A stretch of 6,538 bases of DNA, taken from Paracoccaceae bacterium. Lineage in GTDB: Bacteria > Pseudomonadota > Alphaproteobacteria > Rhodobacterales > Rhodobacteraceae. The DNA lies in assembly GCA_009922885.1 (NCBI GenBank), contig RFUP01000130.1, forward strand, positions 1 to 6,538, read 5' to 3'. The position numbers and the translations under genes were made by a program. Within the stretch, counting starts at the first letter, position 1. Every line of letters begins with the position of its first letter. The notes below the pieces were generated by a model, which saw nothing but the letters and a program-made list of their open reading frames with translations, was not told where the DNA came from and ran no database searches. Shown here piece after piece: positions 4,875 to 6,538 of this stretch.

Positions 4875-5903
4875 TTAAAGCGGCATCAGCGCCCAATAAT
4901 CGAGGTCAAGCAGAACCTCCGGCGCATACTTGCCTTCCGCCGTTTTCAGCGTGCCCGCCGCGCCCTTCGTCGCCACCAGCCGCAAGCGGATCGCGCCCAC
5001 ACCCGGCGCGCCGGTTTCGGCCTTGTCCAACACTTCCGACCATGCCCGTACCGTATCGCCTGCAAAGCACGGGTTCGCATGTGCGCCTCCGTTCAGGCCC
5101 ACGATCATTTGCGCATTGGCCAAACCGTTGAACGACAGCGCCCGCGCCATCGAGATCACGTGCCCGCCATAGATCAAACGCCGCCCATCCTCGCGGAACG
5201 TGGCGTCGAAATGCACCTTCGCCGTGTTCTGCCAAAGCCGCGTCGCCATCATGTGCTCGGCTTCTTCGATGGTCACACCGTCCACATGATCAATCACTTC
5301 GCCCACGGCATAATCCGCCATGCGGTGCGCTTCGCCTGCCAAGCCGAAATCGTAGTTGGTAAAGCTCAGCCCTTCCGGGATCACCAGATCGGAAACCGCC
5401 AGCACCTTCTTCAACTCAGGCACCACGGCCTCCGGTGCAGCGCTATCTGCGCTCCGCTTCCGCACCATCACCCAGCGCACATATTCCATCACCGTCTCGC
5501 CACGCTGGTTGGTGCCGCGCGTGCGCACGTAAACCACGCCGGACGTGCCAGAGGAGTTTTCCTTCACCCCGATCACTTCCGAAGACGAGCGAAGCGTATC
5601 GCCCGCAAACACTGGCTTCAGCCAGCGCCCTTCGGCATAGCCAAGGTTCGCCACCGCGTTCAGGCTTACATCCGGCACGGTCTTGCCGAACACCACATGG
5701 AAAGCCGCCAGATCATCCAAAGGCGAGGCCGCAAGCCCCGCAGCCCGTGCAAACTCGTCCGACGAATGCAGCGCGTGGCGCGCCGGATAAAGCGCATGAT
5801 ACAAAGCCCGCTCGCCCGCACCCACCGTGCGCGGCACCGCGTGATCAATCACTTGCCCAACCCGGTAATCTTCGAAAAACCGGCCTGCATTCGTCTTCGT
5901 CAT
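4875..5903 (-). CDS. mch: Mesaconyl-CoA hydratase (MaoC-type double hotdog, ethylmalonyl-CoA pathway)
   Basis: Predicted to interconvert mesaconyl-C1-CoA and beta-methylmalyl-CoA in the ethylmalonyl-CoA pathway of acetate assimilation, in the cytoplasm. 342 residues, about the length I recall for the Rhodobacter sphaeroides enzyme (about 343). Two fused hotdog units show as an internal duplication: DYRVGQVIDH (12-21) against DYAVGEVIDH (197-206), and FAGDTLRSSSEV (99-110) against FAGDTVRAWSEV (280-291). Other family-like blocks are NLGYAEGRWLKPVFAGD (86-102) and RLIYGGHVISMARALSFNGL (242-261). The ATG at 5903 has GGAAGGA about 8 nt upstream. It follows the DUF1737 gene by 46 nt and probably shares its transcript. 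From memory, mch also lies near sdh in R. sphaeroides, which supports the name. The alternative is another MaoC-family enoyl-CoA hydratase. Confidence 0.85.
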   Translation of the reverse strand: MTKTNAGRFFEDYRVGQVIDHAVPRTVGAGERALYHALYPARHALHSSDEFARAAGLAASPLDDLAAFHVVFGKTVPDVSLNAVANLGYAEGRWLKPVFAGDTLRSSSEVIGVKENSSGTSGVVYVRTRGTNQRGETVMEYVRWVMVRKRSADSAAPEAVVPELKKVLAVSDLVIPEGLSFTNYDFGLAGEAHRMADYAVGEVIDHVDGVTIEEAEHMMATRLWQNTAKVHFDATFREDGRRLIYGGHVISMARALSFNGLANAQMIVGLNGGAHANPCFAGDTVRAWSEVLDKAETGAPGVGAIRLRLVATKGAAGTLKTAEGKYAPEVLLDLDYWALMPL

Positions 5904-5949
5904 CGTCTTTTTCCTTCCGTAGGGCGAGGGTCTCCCGCCACTTCCGCAA

Positions 5950-6153
5950 TCACATTTCGCCCAGCTTCACATCCGGGCTGTAGTCTCCGGGCACATCCTT
6001 CACCACAGCCTGCCCGCAGCGCATCACGCCATTCGCGGCGTCAAACGCATAGGTCGGCCCGCCGTGGAGCGCCCATCCCTTGTTCAAAGCCGCCGTCACC
6101 TTGTGGCAGAACTCGGCCGTGTCATCCGCTGAAAGGAAGCGATAAAGCTGCAT
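5950..6153 (-). CDS. DUF1737 family protein
   Basis: Small cytoplasmic protein of unknown function, 67 residues. The pattern LYRFLSADDTAEFCHKVTAA (3-22), then LNKGWALHGGPTY (23-35) and GQAVVKDVPG (47-56) matches what I recall of DUF1737: an N-terminal helix, a GW-LHG turn and a C-terminal strand. Length is typical for the family. The ATG at 6153 lies 4 nt after the TGA of the NnrU gene, and the stop codon is part of its ribosome site (TGAGGCAATG), which points to translational coupling. The next gene is mch, 46 nt downstream. No catalytic residues can be named. Confidence 0.8.
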   Translation of the reverse strand: MQLYRFLSADDTAEFCHKVTAALNKGWALHGGPTYAFDAANGVMRCGQAVVKDVPGDYSPDVKLGEM

Positions 6154-6157
6154 TGCC

Positions 6158-6538
6158 TCACCCCGGGAACGGCGAAACGCCGAGCGCCATGTGGATACCC
6201 ACGATCACACCGTAAACCACCAGCGTTATCACCACAGCCACCACATCTTTCTTCGGCTCACCCGGTTGTGGCGGCACCCAAGGCTCGGCGCGGTTGATCA
6301 AGATCACCGAAACCACCGCCCATGCCAGCATCCCGCCGAAGAGTAGGATCGAGGCCAGATCGCCGTTCACCAGCAAATGCGCCACCGCCCAGATCTTCAC
6401 CGCCCCCAGCATCGGATGGCGGAACCGCGCCCGAAGCCGCCCTTTCGAGTGGGAAAGCGCGAGGAAGAACACCGCCACCAGCATCAGAAGGTTGTTCAGA
6501 TGCACCGTCCACGACGGCGGCGTCCACACGTCGATGAA
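6158..6538 (-). CDS. NnrU family membrane protein (5' end outside window)
   Basis: C-terminal 126 residues of an integral membrane protein; the frame is open at the window edge and perhaps 60 residues are missing, given a usual length near 190. Visible parts, counted from the first visible codon: WTPPSW (5-10), a membrane helix at about 14-29, the basic loop SKGRLRARFRHPM (31-43), then IWAVAHLLVNGDLASILLFG (49-68), which is the NnrU hallmark, and further helices at about 61-82 and 98-118. NnrU was first linked to nitrite and nitric-oxide metabolism in Rhodobacter, but its biochemical role is not established, and paralogues occur outside denitrification clusters. No nitrogen-oxide genes are seen here, so a denitrification role should not be assumed. 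Stop overlaps the DUF1737 ribosome site. Confidence 0.85.
   Translation of the reverse strand, partial: FIDVWTPPSWTVHLNNLLMLVAVFFLALSHSKGRLRARFRHPMLGAVKIWAVAHLLVNGDLASILLFGGMLAWAVVSVILINRAEPWVPPQPGEPKKDVVAVVITLVVYGVIVGIHMALGVSPFPG

Noticed and set aside
5913..5940. GC-rich imperfect hairpin between DUF1737 and mch
   Set aside because: The stem around 5921-5937 has an internal mismatch and no T-run, and the gap is only 46 nt. It is not enough to call a terminator or a regulatory element.
4806..6215. 469-codon plus-strand open frame
   Set aside because: Antisense to mch and DUF1737, with very Arg-, His- and Pro-rich translation typical of a shadow frame. No family resemblance.
6158..6538. Denitrification or nitric-oxide cluster suggested by NnrU
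   Set aside because: No nir, nor or nos genes or FNR-type sites are seen beside it; the family name alone does not support this role.

Overview
The window reads as chromosomal DNA of an alphaproteobacterium, most likely a member of the Rhodobacteraceae. The reasons are the GC-rich codon use, the gene order sdhC-sdhD-sdhA-sdhB, the style of the succinate dehydrogenase subunits, and a neighbouring mesaconyl-CoA hydratase of the ethylmalonyl-CoA pathway. The placement rests on recalled family features, not on a database search. Every supported gene lies on the minus strand, so transcription runs from high to low coordinates.

In the direction of transcription, the upstream block (6538 to 4875) holds the C-terminal part of an NnrU-family membrane protein, a DUF1737 protein of 67 residues and a 342-residue double-hotdog MaoC-type hydratase that I call mesaconyl-CoA hydratase (mch). 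The first two are 4 nt apart and mch follows 46 nt later, so the three look like one operon. An unrecognised ORF of about 66 codons (4728 to 4528) comes next. Then follows a TorF/Gcw_chp-family outer-membrane protein (4387 to 3755) with its own promoter-like sequence, a LacI-type palindrome over that promoter, and a short terminator-like hairpin behind it.

The gene-free stretch 3369-3754 is the most structured non-coding DNA here. It carries three TGTGATCAC palindromes, two of them exactly 21 bp apart. It also has three other inverted repeats, a TATAAA -10 candidate and a leader hairpin, all in front of the sdh operon. That operon, sdhC-sdhD-sdhA-sdhB (3368 to 1), encodes respiratory complex II. 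All FAD, iron-sulfur, heme and quinone ligands that I could check are present. sdhB is cut by the window edge within its last codons.

The two metabolic blocks fit together. The ethylmalonyl-CoA pathway assimilates acetyl-CoA and yields glyoxylate and propionyl-CoA. Propionyl-CoA is normally carboxylated to succinyl-CoA and passes through succinate, the substrate of complex II. I see no mobile element, CRISPR array, tRNA, rRNA or defence system. The genes are mostly housekeeping; the real unknowns are the operator layout before sdh, the control of the TorF porin, the small ORF, and the roles of NnrU and DUF1737 beside mch.
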